Part shown: positions 11,901-24,094 of the stretch, in pieces
How the letters are laid out: every line of letters starts with the position of its first letter
Numbering within the stretch: the stretch's first letter is position 1
Source: Smittia aterrima
Lineage: Eukaryota; Arthropoda; Insecta; Diptera; Chironomidae
Direction: 5' to 3'
Assembly: GCA_033063855.1 (NCBI GenBank)
Contig: CP093830.1
Span: forward strand, 6,200,854 to 6,264,853
DNA length: 64,000 nt
Position numbers and translations under genes: made by a program
The notes under the pieces: generated by a model
Seen by the model: the letters and a program-made list of their open reading frames with translations, nothing else
Told to the model about the DNA's origin: nothing
Databases searched by the model: none

Positions 11901-14900
11901 TTGTATAATTTGTTGAATAAAAAATGCTTGAGGTTGGCAAACGACGTCAATAAAAAAGGGATAAAAAAGTCTGAGGGGTTACTTTTCGAGAGATCATGTC
12001 AGGAATGGCGTCTTAACACTCCTTTGATGATGGTTTGGCTTTTGTTCTCTTGGTTTGTTGTGAAACAATCAGATTGGAACAGCACAACATTTGGTGCGAG
12101 AGTAAAAGTGTTGAGCGAAGTTTCGTGAAGAAATAGTTAAATTGGAAAATGCAATCTGTCCAACCGCAAGACGAGAGATTTTAGTTTCCTGGAACAAACA
12201 ATGGCCTGATGAAGCTTAAATATCAGCTCGAGTTCGTCAATGGACGGCGAACAAGGAAATTGCAAAATGCATCAGATTTCACTGCAATTAAAAGTCTGAG
12301 ATTTCTACCTCTCGAGCTATGAGTGAAAGTTATTTGATTATTAAGTATTGAGGCTCTTTCATCGCTTTGCAAACGAGAAATCCTTGATTCCACTGAAATG
12401 GTCCGCCTTTAATTTCTGTCTTTTGTTGTTCAAACTAACCGGAAAAGTAAAATGTTTACCACAATCATAACGAAGTTGAAATGGAAAAGTGTCGAGTTAC
12501 AGCTGAGAACGTGAAACTTTCGATTTCACTTCACGTCGTCCTTGCAATCAAACGAATTTAAAAAAACAGGAATAATTTTGATCGAATGTCGACGAAGGTC
12601 TGTAAGACTCTCTCGAATGTTTCGCACATGAAAGATTTTTTTTTCCTGAGAAATAATGGACTCGTCTCGACCTGAGCACAGTTATCCTCATTTTTATGGC
12701 TTCTTTTTTATTTTTTTGTGCTTTACTTTACTTTCATGTCATTTGCATAGACCTCGAGGCCATAAAAAAGAGCGAGAAAGAAAGAGGAAGAAGGCAACTC
12801 TAAGTTGTTTCTGGTGACAGGCCTGAGAATTATTTATTGCATCAACTTTTTTCCTGGACATTTCTCATTTTCAGGAGTTGGGACAATTTTTGACAGAAGA
12901 ATATTTTTTTTTGTTGAAGAGTTTTGTGTGAGAATCTTGCTCTGTCCAGTGAAAGAAAAAAAGTTTTTAAATTGCTTACGCAAGTTGATTAATTCACGAA
13001 AGTTTATTTCGGTAGACTCATCAGCGAGAATCATTTAAATTCCAGGTAGAGGTCTTCATCATCTAACTCGCAACTGCTTTATTGGCGTAATTAGGTCAAC
13101 CAACCTTGGGACAATTAGCTCAATGATCCAATTAAGACGTTTTATGCAATTAGGAGAAGTTAAAAAAAGAAAAAAGGATCCTTGGCTTTTTATCCTTCTA
13201 AAAACTTTCCCTTCGACTTTGGATTCGCCTCCTTCTCTTAACTGTGCAAATAACAATTTGCATTGCCCTAATTGCACAGACGAAGACTGATTTTTTGAAG
13301 AATTGTCAACCGGCAATAAAGGCAAAGACTCATTTTTTATCCCTTTCGAACAAAACACTCATAAAAAGTCAACAAACCAACGACGTTAGGTCAGAAATTT
13401 GGAGCAAGGCCTGGCTTGGAGTTTACTGTTTTCGTCAAGACAGTTTTATGAATTTATGATTTTACAGTCTACCGAGAACGAGAATGAAGTTGAAAGGAAA
13501 TGTTGGAAGGGCCAGTGTGAGTTTGTCATTTACACAAATTTAAAGAATCTCGTCGTCATAAACTGGCGATCGTCCTTTTGTTGAAGCGACGTAATCGAAC
13601 AACATTCACAGCATGATTCGTTCACTGACAAGTTTCTCGTCTTCATTCACGATTTCTTGTCTCTCGTCGCCGCCCATTCAAAGACGAATTTTCCAATTGA
13701 AAATGATTTAATTAAATTAGAATCGACCCTTTGTAGAAGGAAAACAGTTTTGGTTGACGTAATTAAAAGGCAAAGCTAGTTAAAGAATGAAGCGGGTTCT
13801 TAAGTCGTTAAACCACGAACAGTTCGTTTATTCAATTAGAGAAAACATTTTTGTCGCTGAACTGATTAGAAAGACGATATATAATCAAATTGAATAAGCT
13901 TAACCGCGTACGGCTTCGTTAGATTATGTCGACGACTTCTCGATCGATGAAGAGCAGGAAGTATTGCTTGAGACATAAATTGATGTTTGGAATGTAACGT
14001 CTTCCAACTCCTTTGCCATCTAATATTGCACATGTTCGAAAGAGACGAGACATTCATCCAGTCATTAAAAAATCCTTTCCAGCTGGTTTCAACTTCCTCA
14101 TTCGTCGTTGAAGTGATCTCTCAAGTGTTTTGTTGTAACACTTGATAGGAACATTCATAAACAAGCATAATTTTCAGGATAAGACAAGCGTCATTAGCAT
14201 GAGAAACGACGACGATGATGATTGAGTCGATTGAAAATGAGAGAAATATTTTTGTTAAACTGTCGAGAAGAGCTTCGTAGAAAAATAATGAATTTGATCT
14301 TTTCTCATCCCTTCCAGGTCCATTCTTCACGGGAGCAGAATGTGCAACAATAATGCAATTTATGTCACTCGAAGCCTGAAAAGGAGAATCGCATGTGACA
14401 ATAAAGAAAGATCTTGTCATTGTGCGTTGTAAGAATGCTTTGCGACATCTTTAGTTGAGCTGAGCCTTTAAGAAATGAATTGAACGAGTTTTTCTCTATC
14501 TCCTTGTTTATGTGCTTTTCTGCTCCTTTTTCTGTTGCATCTTCAAGATGTGCTATGATGACCGCCAGCAAAAATTCTCCTGCAAAATTGTTTTCGAATG
14601 GCTTCGGGAAATATCAGGAGCAAACAAATTGATACCTGACGGAAAGGTCAGTGGTGTAGATGAATGGATGATGCTCCCATCACGCTACCTCTGTCTTGTT
14701 CATCCTTTTTCCGAGAATCGTCTCGATATCCTTTCACAGCAATGAATCAAACACTGATAATTTTTATTTCATCTCGAAATGTTTCTTTTTCTGTTCTTCT
14801 GTTGTTGAGACGATCATTAATTTCTTTTGGGTTTCCCTTTGCGCCTTTCGAATTGCAATACGCGCCAAAATGACCCATCGCCTTTTCTTATCCTTTTTCC

Positions 14901-16505
14901 AACTCTCCAACCTTCATCGGCCACATGTTGTGATCCCGATTTCGATTTCTTTTGTTGGTGAAATAAACAATTTCCTGTTACGATGCTTTTGTGCTTGAGA
15001 AATTGTATTTTGCAAGTCCTTTTGATATCGTTGCGTCAGCTAATCCAACTTTTTCTAATCGATTTCCCTTTCTCCGTTCTCTCGTGAAATGTCGCTTACT
15101 TGAACCATCGAAAGAAACTCTTTATGCGGTGCATTCAACATTTATGAAGCGATTCGTATTTACGAGTTAAACAAAGCGATAAAACAAAAGGATAACAGCG
15201 CGGTGCCTGCCAGCGATGTCTGCGCATATTTGTGTGAGAATGTGAACGCGGATTCGTCGAGAGACATAAATTGAAAACCAGTTGAGGTTCGAAAAGGATT
15301 AGAAACCCTTAAACATAACTTCATTAGCAATGAAGTGAATCGAGCGATCGTTATCTCCACAAAATGCGTTAATTTGTTGTTGCCTCATAAAAATCTTTGT
15401 TGACAGACAAATCGATGTACGAGAGAGCAATTGTGTCGCAATTTCGAAGGGTTTGGAAGGGTTCGCTAGCACTTCATCAAATCGAAAGCCACTTTCCCAA
15501 CTCTCGACAATTTTTTTTTGTCATCAAAAACTTCCTCAAATAAAAAACTGTTCCTGATGCGCGCCAGGGCACGCGGCAACGTGAGGGGCTGATTCCTTTC
15601 ACCGAACTCTCGCTTTCAATGTCAATGAAAAGCCGAACCAAAATTTATTTTTACATTAAAATTGTGCTTTAAAAAATCGTTTGGTGCCACATTTTTTGTT
15701 GATGCTGCGAGGGTTCTCGAAAGAATCTATTCCAGCTGTTAAATCGGTCTGTAAGAACGTAATTTAAAATGATTCGACGCACGATCCTCGAAAGATTTCA
15801 GGAGCTTAGCCAATGCTGGTCACTCAGGAGAAATATTTTTATTTCCAAAAAAAATAATTCGTCTTAAGAAAGAGGGAAACAACTTTTTTGTAGCCGTTTG
15901 CTATTGTTCGCTTGATCTTCCACCCCAAAATCTTATGCAGATGCATTTGCCCATAAAAAAAAGTATCGAAAATGACCGATTGTGTAACCGTCAGTTGCCT
16001 CTCGTCTCCCTCATCCCTTTCCGAAAGGTTTCGTTCTATTCAATCGGACCAGGCGATTATTTTACCTGGACAGAGACGAAGAAGTGAAAACATGTAATTT
16101 TGCTAAGGGAAATCAATGTAGTTAAATCGAATTTAATATTTGCTGTGCAGAGGTTTTTTCTTGCTTCGGACTTTCTTAAAATCTGACATTGAAACGAAGC
16201 ATTTGGACATTTTCTTAAAATATTTTCGATTAAACTTTCAAATGTTTTCTTTCATCCTTTTCAAAGTCCTTATCGGAATCTATGCGATTGACTTCTATAT
16301 ATGAACTTGAAAGGAGAAAACATTCCCCTTCTTTGTCAAGCGTCCAGTCTCAACTATAATTGAAACGTCACCCGCAAGCTCTGATTTCATTTCCGGGTTG
16401 ACTTTTATCATAAAAGTTTTATGAAGAAAAAAAATTTGTTGAAGAATATTTTTTTTAAATATTTTGTTAGAAATTTTTAAAAAAAAAATCTTCCGATTTG
16501 AGTTG
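8940..16505. other. Gene-free region downstream of Krüppel
   Basis: About 7.5 kb without a recognisable coding exon, RNA gene or transposon. The open frames (for example 11826-12128, 14121-14420) lack an ATG in the right place, domains and splice support. Low-complexity A/T and GA-rich tracts are scattered throughout. Given its position it may hold Krüppel enhancers, but I could not identify specific ones. Confidence 0.4.
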
Positions 16506-16577
16506 TGCCGTGACCAGGATTCGAACCTGGGTTACCACGGCCACAACGTGGGGTCCTAACCACTAGACGATCACGGC
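16506..16577 (-). tRNA. tRNA-His-GTG: tRNA-His (anticodon GTG)
   Basis: A 72-nt cloverleaf on the minus strand. The 7-bp acceptor stem is GCCGTGA/TCACGGC, the anticodon stem CCACG/CGTGG encloses loop TTGTGGC with anticodon GTG, and the T-arm has GGTTCGAATCC. The discriminator is A, and no encoded G precedes the stem's 5' end, as in other animal tRNA-His genes where G-1 is added after transcription. Internal A and B boxes are intact. A ten-A run on the plus strand (16479-16488) gives a Pol III T-tract about 18 nt downstream. Confidence 0.97.
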
Positions 16578-17197
16578 TCACAGCTCAAATCTGTTACAGT
16601 TTGGTTTTGGCGTAATCTCAATTTAGTTCGAGAAAGAGTTTTATTTTCTTTTCATCGGTTCAATTGCGAAGGTTTTGGTTAAACGAGTGAAGTAGACTTG
16701 CCGAAGAAAAAATATGATTTGAAGAAAGAAAAAAGCCGAATCGAAGAAAAGAAAAAAAGAAGAAATCAGTGCGCGCATGTTAGTGAGCGAGATAATGAAT
16801 GACTCAGCTTCTGACCGCTCATTTCACTGATAACTAACTACTTTCAATGCAAATTCTTTAGAAGATGATTCGAAAGTTGTAAAGTAACAACTGCAATTTA
16901 CTAATTCTGCATTGGGATTTCACCTTAGTCCGGAAATTGATTAAACTTGATATCACGTGCACAGACTGTTGCGCCATCTTTTTGCAAATAGAACGAGCAT
17001 CATGCTTGAGACATTTATTTCTTTCTTTTTGATAAAATAATCAAATAACAAGACCATATTTAATTAAGACTTAAATTGGATTGGCAGACGCAGTTAACTA
17101 AAAATATCAAAAACATTTGATAAATAATTTACTAAAAAAAATCAGAAAAAAAAGAAACAAAAAAATATTGAAAGGTCAAATGTTGCGATCTCGCAAT
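16578..17197. other. Spacer between two tRNA-His genes
   Basis: AT-rich spacer of about 620 bp. An A-run at 17159-17165 on the plus strand provides a T-tract downstream of the second tRNA gene. I see no other feature, and the sequences flanking the two tRNA genes do not look alike. Confidence 0.5.
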
Positions 17198-17269
17198 TGC
17201 CGTGACCAGGATTCGAACCTGGGTTACCACGGCCACAACGTGGGGTCCTAACCACTAGACGATCACGGC
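17198..17269 (-). tRNA. tRNA-His-GTG: tRNA-His (anticodon GTG), second copy
   Basis: The 72-nt gene is identical in its body to the copy at 16506-16577 and has the same orientation, about 690 bp away. All stems pair and the anticodon is GTG. The flanks differ, so the copy is either old with diverged flanks or the body has been homogenised. Confidence 0.97.
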
Positions 17270-17709
17270 TTTCAGACCATTCCGGTTGTTGCTTTGATTA
17301 AACTTAATCTTTACTTCAACCACGCTCAAGAAATTACTTTCACACTTTTTTACTGACTTTTTGTTTTCTGCTTCGAGCTACGGTTTAATGGTCTCAACAA
17401 TCAGCATCGTTTGTTGTTGCTCTACAACGAGTTGTTTAATTGAGATCAAAAAGAAATTTGGTCCAAACAATTTGAATGATTTTCTTGATCATTTTGATTT
17501 TTATTAATTTTTCTCTGATTTTATTTACAGCTTTCGTTTGTATGTTCACATCTTGTGTTGGCTAACTAAAATTCTTGCCTTTTAAATGTAAAAATCTAAT
17601 ATTTATCCATTAAAGGTTCTTTTTTCAATTTGATGTCAAATTGCTTACAAAACTTAACTAAGAGGAGTCTACTAAAGAAACTGAATCGTTTAGAGAAGAA
17701 CGGAAAATC
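17270..17709. other. 3' flank of Cdk12
   Basis: Noncoding. Plus-strand TTTATT near 17511 (AATAAA on the minus strand) is a possible polyadenylation signal for Cdk12, about 200 bp beyond its stop. Nothing else is recognised. Confidence 0.4.
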
Positions 17710-20687
17710 TTAAGGCGGCCCTAGTTCAACATTCGCCAAAGGAGGCACCGTCGATGACTTGACGATAAGATTTTTTTGCGCTTCCTGTTCTCGTAATTCG
17801 CGACGACGTCTCTTGCTTGTCAGCTCGTGACAGTCTTGCAATTTCGGAAGATCAGGGGGCGGAAGCCTAAAGAAATAAAAACTTGAAAATAAATGAGAAT
17901 TTGTTAATCGAAGATTAACTCACGTTTCTGGCTCAATGTTCTTCAACCATTGACTCTTGAGCGCATCATCTGCTGTGATTCTCTTTTCTGGATCCAACGT
18001 CAGCATTTTATCGAACAAATCGAGTGCCGAGTCTGGCATGTAAGCAAACTCTTCACGAAGTCTTCGTCGATATTGTTTCTTCGCTTGCAGCGTATTGAAG
18101 TGCGGTAGCTTAATGACATTCGGCCAAACGGCTGGAGTTGGAGAGCCACAGAGACGTGAAATTATTTCGAGCTGCAGCGGTTCTGAGCTGCCTTGGAATA
18201 ACGTCTTCTTAGCAAATAGTTCACCTAGAATACATCCAACACTCCAAACATCGATCGATGCGCTATATCTAAAATCGTCGAACATTAGGAAAAACTATTT
18301 AAAGTGAATTTAAATGTCTTTGCTAACCTTTCCTCTCCTAAAAGTAGCTCAGGTGGACGAAACCAGAGCGTGATCACTTTGTTTGTGTAAGGACGCTCAC
18401 GGTCCTCTGCATCACGAGCCAATCCAAAATCTGCAAGCTTTACCTCGCCCCTAAAAGAAAAAGTTAGTTACTGACTCGAAAGCAATGACAAAAGGTAAGC
18501 TTACTTATTATTCATGAGAATGTTGCTGCCTTTGATGTCACGATGAAGAAAATTTTTCTCGTGGCAGTACTTGAGAGCCCTAAGAAGTTGTTTCATGATA
18601 CTTGCAATGTGAATCTCCTTAAACTCTACATTTTCGTTCTCCATCAGTCCCATCAGATCATGCTCCATGTACTCAAATACAAGATAAAACGCTCCACGAT
18701 CCTTACAGAAATCCACTGCTTCCTGTTTATCTGTCACGATCTCACGAAGCTTCACAATATTTTTATGATTGAGTTGACGTAGAATTTTTATTTCACGAAC
18801 AGCGGTAATCGGAAAACCCTCTTTCTCATGCTCAAGACGAACTTTCTTAAGTGCCACGAGTTCGTTAGTGTTAAGGTCACGAGCTTTGTACACTTGTCCA
18901 TACGTTCCTGAAATAAAATCATTTAAAAAATTGTTGAAGATCATAAAAATATGTGAACTCACCTTCGCCAATTTGTGCCATGATTTTGAAGACTTCAACG
19001 CAACGTTCACCCCAATCGCCAGCTGAATTGTCTGAGCGTCGACGACTAATAATTTTTGGTCGCTGAGTTTTCGCTGTTCCGTTGCCTCGTACACTTGACT
19101 TCGATCCTTTTCGACCGAATGTTGCATCGTTCTCATCGTTGCTGAGCTCTTCCGTGCCAGGAATCATTGGTGGCATCGGCATATCTAGCAAACGCATTTT
19201 CTTTGATGGACCAGCAAACTCTTTTGGAGGAGACGGTGTTTTGAGCTCCGAAGGAACGTCTACGCCTGGTGGCATTGGTAGTTCAGTTGGTCTGTTCTTC
19301 TTTATCACAAACTGATTGTTTAACTCTGGAGGAGGAGGCGGCGGAGCAGCTGCTGCGTTCATTAGCGTGTCATGAGACGTGACTCCTGAAATTCCATTTG
19401 ATGGAGGAATTGGAATGTCCTTGAGATCCCCGTTCGGTGCCTTTGGCTCACTCCCGTCAGGTGCATCAACATCAATAATCTTAGATGAAGTTTCTTTAAA
19501 GATCTCTTTGAGCATCTTTTCCTGTTTGTGCTTTCCTTTAACCAACTCAGCGAACAACGAAGTATCATTAATATTGATAGATTTCTTCGGCACAACTTTG
19601 GCTAGAAGAGAAGGCGAAGGTGACTTTGATGGAGTTCGTCTTGATGGAGGCGAAGGAGATCTATGATAACGTGGCGGTGAACGACCAGAACGATGTGCTC
19701 TCTTTCGCGGCGGTGTTGACAGAGACCTAAAATATAGAAGAAGAAGAAGAAGGTGTGAAGCACGCAATTGTGAAAAAAAGTATTGGCGGAGTCTTACCTT
19801 GACCTTCTTCGTCTATCACGGCCATATTTACGCCCACTACCATAGGGTGACGACGCTCTCTCTCTTTCACGATAACGACGACTGTCATATTCATAAGGCG
19901 ATCCGTCACGACTCCTTGTTCTTTTACGATATGAGCTTGAACGTTCTGGAGTCGCGTGACGTTTCTTAGACGAAGCCTTCAATGATGCACTTGAAGACAT
20001 TGACGAATGTCGTCCTCCTGTGATTGGTCCATGTCCTCGCGACGCTTCTTCGGCTAACTTTTTAGGCATTGGCGGTGTGTGAGGTGATCGGTAGTCATTG
20101 CGTTTGTTTTCAGTGACAGGACTCGCGTTAAGAATGGGCGACGTTCCTGGTGAAATTGGCGTGTACGCATCGAATTTGTTTTTTGGTGTGTAAGAGATTT
20201 GCTCAAGCGGCGGAGTTCCGCCTTCATCTGTCTTCTTCTCGCTCTTGTGTCCCGTGAGAAGCGCCTCATCGTCGCTAATTTCCTCAACAGATTCATCACT
20301 CGACTTTCGCTGCTTTTTCCTCTTCTTTGACTTTTTTAGTTTCTTATGTTTCTTCTTCTGTTTCTTTCGACGTTTAGTGGATTCACTAAATGTATCACTA
20401 AACCCATCGCAGTCCATGAGCTTTTCTAATTCGTCGTCGTCGTCGTCAATTGGCTCGTAAATGGAATTGTTATTGTTGTTATTCGCGTTTGTGCCAATGG
20501 TCGAAATTTCGTCGTCGCTGACGATCGAGAGGCCGTCAGAAGGAAGTTCGCCAGCTTCAGGAGCTGATAGCTCGTTGCTTGATACGTCTGAGTACTCAAC
20601 CAATCTCTGGTTGTTACCAGGTGAGGATTTAGAGGGCTTCTTTGACTTCTTCAGTTGTGTCTTTGCACTTTTAACGCCCTTCTCCAT
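17710..20687 (-). CDS. Cdk12: Cyclin-dependent kinase 12
   Basis: Six exons: complement(join(17710..17866,17924..18268,18328..18450,18505..18907,18963..19726,19798..20687)), 893 residues, all joins in phase, introns 54-71 bp. Residues 1 to about 540 are disordered and Lys/Arg/Ser/Pro rich (RS-like), as in CDK12/13. The kinase domain runs from about 543 to 840: IGEGTYGQVY glycine loop, catalytic Lys in VALKKV (572), cyclin-binding helix PITAVRE (584-590), HRD Asp 675, DFG 693-695, and activating Thr 708 in YTNKV. The C-terminal LPPPDLPKLQDCHEL tail is characteristic of CDK12. With cyclin K this nuclear enzyme phosphorylates the RNA polymerase II C-terminal domain and supports elongation and splicing. 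Oddities are two missing residues just after DFGLAR, WFRPPE for the usual WYRPPE, and a shorter N-terminal region than in Drosophila. Confidence 0.95.
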
Positions 20688-21869
20688 GATCAGTTTAAGT
20701 TTCTATCACTTGAGGCCGGATCTGGACGATGATCCAACAGACTTTTTATTTGTGTCTTCCTCTGCTTACTATTCACTTTTATGTCATTATTATCAACAAT
20801 TATCATAGTTTAGTGCAGTCACATTCACCTACAATGAGATAGAAACCACATGAGCTCAAATAGAAGGAAACTCAGTCGAGCTTCGGTAAATAACAAAGTC
20901 GAAGTCAAAAACTTTTTCTCGAGCAATGCTTGGCGCAACGATCTTTTCGTTATCATTGTAACACTATGTTGATACTTACTAATATATTCTGGTGCTCATG
21001 TTGACTTGCAAACGATGAAACGCGAAATTTCTCGAAAAATGTGATGAAATTTTTTTGCTGCGAATCAATTTAGCTCGTTTCTCTTGATATTCGTACTTCG
21101 AACACTTGAGCTCAACTGTTACAACTTTGCAGAGTTGTTCAAACTCAACACAAACTCATTAAACATTAACAAAAGTGCTTTTGTTAACAAAACTATTTTT
21201 CCGAATATCAAAGTCGTTTCGTATGTGAAGCGCATGTGAAGCGGATGTGAAGCGATTTAGTCTGAGAAATTGAAGCGGATTGAAATAATTTTTAAAATAA
21301 TTTTTCGACAATTAAGGAATTAAAGTAAATAGCAAAAGACTCTTCATCGGTGCCAGCTAACATCAGCAACGAGCACCAGAAGTTTTATAACAGAAAACCT
21401 CAAAAATTAGTTTGATGAACACGGAACCTTTGTAACGGAAATTATACAACAGCATTTTGAAATGAGCGGGAAGGTTCTCAACAGCAACTTTTAAATAATT
21501 TCAAAGTTTTTGAACTTCGCATTTGCGTGTATGTCGCCAGATGACGCTTTTCAATTGAACTACAGTCTTCCAACGATTTCTAGATGCAGTGAGTCTGAAA
21601 AGCACCAGATGTCGCTTTTAATTTATGTAAAACTTGAATGCGGAGGGAAACTGTTGATGTTAAGGATTATTAGTTAATTTTCCATTTTCTTGGTTGAGTG
21701 AAGAAAACTTTCGAACTTTATTGCGTGACAAATAATTGAGACATTAAAAAGTGGAATAATTTTTTTACATTTATAATTTATTTTGTTCCTGACTCTAGAA
21801 TGCTTAGTAATCAAAATTTTCTTTTTTTTATTGGTTCGATCTTTTAAGACCCTCGAGTCTGCTTTGGAT
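20688..21869. other. 5' flank of Cdk12 and spacer to the Gag-like array
   Basis: No gene was recognised. The right end runs into the 3' flank of the first Gag-like gene. The left part presumably includes the Cdk12 5'UTR and promoter; no clear TATA-initiator pair was seen. Confidence 0.4.
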
Positions 21870-22793
21870 TTATGGAATAAGCTTCAACTTCTTAGCTGTC
21901 TCGTTGTTGATATAAATGAAGCCGTCAAGATCTTCTTTGACGAAAACATTTGTTTTAATCGACACGCTGGCAACTTTGATTTTGACTGTAAAAAGCGCGA
22001 TGCAATCTCCAAAGCCTGGTGGCAATTCATCCTCGTGATATTGAGGGGCACTTCCTTTTTGAAGTCTTTGAAATTGATCTCTGCTGATCATGTTTATTGG
22101 GCTTGTCGTGTTGACGATCAGTTTCATTGTCATGCCACCAACGGAACAATCGTAGAAAACATTTGTAGCTGGTGAATTCATCAATGGGCCATGAGCGGCT
22201 CTAAATTGAACAATAATATGTTTTATATTAATGTGAATTTAAAACTTTACTTACGCTGCTTGTGTTGAGACGGCGTTCTTCCGAGCTAAATACAAATCCG
22301 TTGAAAAGCAACTTTCTTGCGAATCTTGGCGTTTCCGTTTAATGCCAACTGGTTGATTTTCTTTTGGTGCATTTGGGGAAGGTTCCAAGATATTTTCTGA
22401 GAATCGGTTTAGTCGACTCTCTGAAGAAACGTTTCTTTTACTTCGGCAATATTCGACGAAGTGGCCTTTCTTGTTACAATATTCACATTCGTTTTTCAAA
22501 GCTTCACAGTTGGGGCTCCAGAAGCCATGATCCTTTGATCCACAGCGAGTGCAAACCACTTTCTTACCCTCAGAAATTAATTCTTCAAAGCTGAAGTTAC
22601 TTTTCAAAGCCCTTTTTCGAAGCTCGCTATCCTTACATTCCTCAACGATTTGATCGAAGATGTGGTCTTGAGGAAAACGAAAGTTACACTTTGCAGCTTG
22701 ACGGTGAAGTCTTTCAACAAATGAAACAAAATTTTCGTTGTACATTTGAAAGATGCGACGAAATTTGTATCTTGCTTCAATCTGGTTTTCCAT
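21870..22793 (-). CDS. Gag/retropepsin-like domesticated gene, copy 1
   Basis: Two exons: complement(join(21870..22200,22255..22793)), 289 residues, 54-bp intron (donor GTAAGT). Exon 1 matches the end of a Ty3-type Gag capsid (FVERLHRQAAKCNFRF) followed by two CCHC knuckles: CTRCGSKDHGFWSPNC (CX2CX4HX6C) and CEYCNKKGHFVEYC (CX2CX4HX4C). Exon 2 resembles a retropepsin (GGMTMKLIV..SPINMIS), but the catalytic Asp-Thr/Ser-Gly position reads Asn-Thr-Thr (about 210-212), so proteolysis is unlikely. No reverse transcriptase or integrase follows, and no LTRs were seen. The start is the ATG at 22793 rather than an upstream TTG. This copy lacks part of the variable Ser/Pro/Asn-rich linker found in copies 2 and 4. 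A nucleic-acid-binding role is inferred from the knuckles only. Confidence 0.8.
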
Positions 22794-22868
22794 ATTAGAA
22801 TTCAATTTAATCTTAAAACTTTTTATTAACTTATTTAAGCTGATGCTAACCCTTGGAGACCTCTTGCT

Positions 22869-22907
22869 GTACTAAATGAAATTCTCATCTCGTTCCTCGA
22901 ATTTATA
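22869..22907 (-). promoter_or_regulatory. Core promoter of Gag-like copy 1
   Basis: TATAAAT (22901-22907) is followed by ATTCGAGGA and then TTTAGTAC (22869-22876), the position of the initiator in the other copies (TTCAGTGC). Further downstream in the presumed 5'UTR is the shared motif AAGGGTTAGCATCA (minus strand, about 22841-22854). Confidence 0.6.
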
Positions 22908-24094
22908 AAAAACATTTCGTCTTTGAATAATCTCAAACTGCAGAAACTGACGCGTGTACTATGATTCAGATATTAGCTATGCTGCGATATAATAAACAAT
23001 AGAATATTTTTTTCCAGGACTGATCGTTTTAAGGGTTTTTCATCCGAAGGATGGGCAGCTATTTAAGTTAAGCGAAAGAATCTCAGAGCTGACTAGATTC
23101 GGGTCCACTTCGGACCAGTAGAGCCCAACCCCCTGTAACCAGTCCGACGGATGAAAAACCCTACAGTAAGTTCGGTACGAACTGCTACTGCCACTTGTTA
23201 TTTCTTTTGGCGATATTTGAAATTTGATCCACTAAAATGATTAAACAATTAAAACTTTGTTTATGCTTTGGAAGAATTTTTGTTCACCAATGCTATTGAC
23301 TACACACACAATAATTCTTTAATGACTTTTCACGGATGAAATCGTTTAATAGCCAATGGGTAAGAGCTTCTTAACTACAACTATGTATAACTATAAGAGT
23401 TTCTTTCCCGATTTATGTGTCACATCTTTTAGACTGAATTGAATGTTTCATAATTGTTTTTGTGATAAAGGAAAAGGAAAAGCGAGGAAACTACTTTCAC
23501 ATTTCTCTTTCTTAACTACCAAAGGTTTCAATAATTTGCTTCGTTTAAATTTAATGAGTAAACGAAAAGCCGCAATTTCGTCGCGTTTCATGCTCTAAAT
23601 GTTGTGGGAGCTTTCACATAGCGTCAAGCTTTTTTACTTCACAAAGTGCCGAGCTTTTTTTTTACAGGAATCAAGTTCTTCTAATCAATGAATAAAAGCA
23701 ATGAATAATCATCTCTTCTCTCTTCGTGGCTAATGTCTCTTTATAAATTATTGATATCTCGCGAATTCCTTCGAACCATAAACAATGTGCTAATTGTTTA
23801 TAAAAGGATCAAGTTTTAAATGTCGCCAAAAATAATAAAACGCTCATTCCTGTAAAAAAATTGTTTCATTGTTTAATAGATCGCAGTAGACAGGCTGAAA
23901 CCCAACTAGCTCCACAATGTGAAACTTAAATATTTGGCTAACTTCTCAACTCAAGTGTTGATATAACGAAGCCGTAAGCTATAATGAAACCTGTGATAAA
24001 AATTTTACGTAAGAAAAAGAAATGAAAAATTCCATTTTACTTTTATTAAAGTGTTGTGACTTAAATTGTGACACAATTGTACTCTTTAAGAAGT
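22908..24094. other. Spacer between Gag-like copies 1 and 2
   Basis: Contains the inverted-repeat element at 23032-23162 (listed separately). The rest is AT-rich with no gene I can support. No relic of the DUF229 first exon was found at the spacing where copy 2 has one. Confidence 0.4.
23032..23162. repeat. Inverted-repeat element with nested hairpins
   Basis: AGGGTTTTTCATCCG (23032-23046) and its exact reverse complement (23148-23162) bound a 131-bp segment that looks GC-richer than its surroundings. Inside are GGGC/GCCC (23053-23056 with 23123-23126) and the hairpin GGTCC-ACTTC-GGACC (23102-23116). CATCC-GAA-GGATG (23041-23053) is a competing small hairpin. It could be a small MITE-like insertion or a structured RNA. 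No target-site duplication is evident. Confidence 0.5.

Noticed and set aside
11826..12128. 100-codon frame with a hydrophobic start
   Set aside because: Begins at GTG, has no early ATG or splice support, and lies in a GA/CT-rich tract that gives such frames by chance.
23029..23165. piggyBac-type insertion suggested by TTAA at the left end of the inverted repeat
   Set aside because: The right end lacks the matching TTAA, and the terminal bases (GGG...CCC) are in the wrong orientation for that family.
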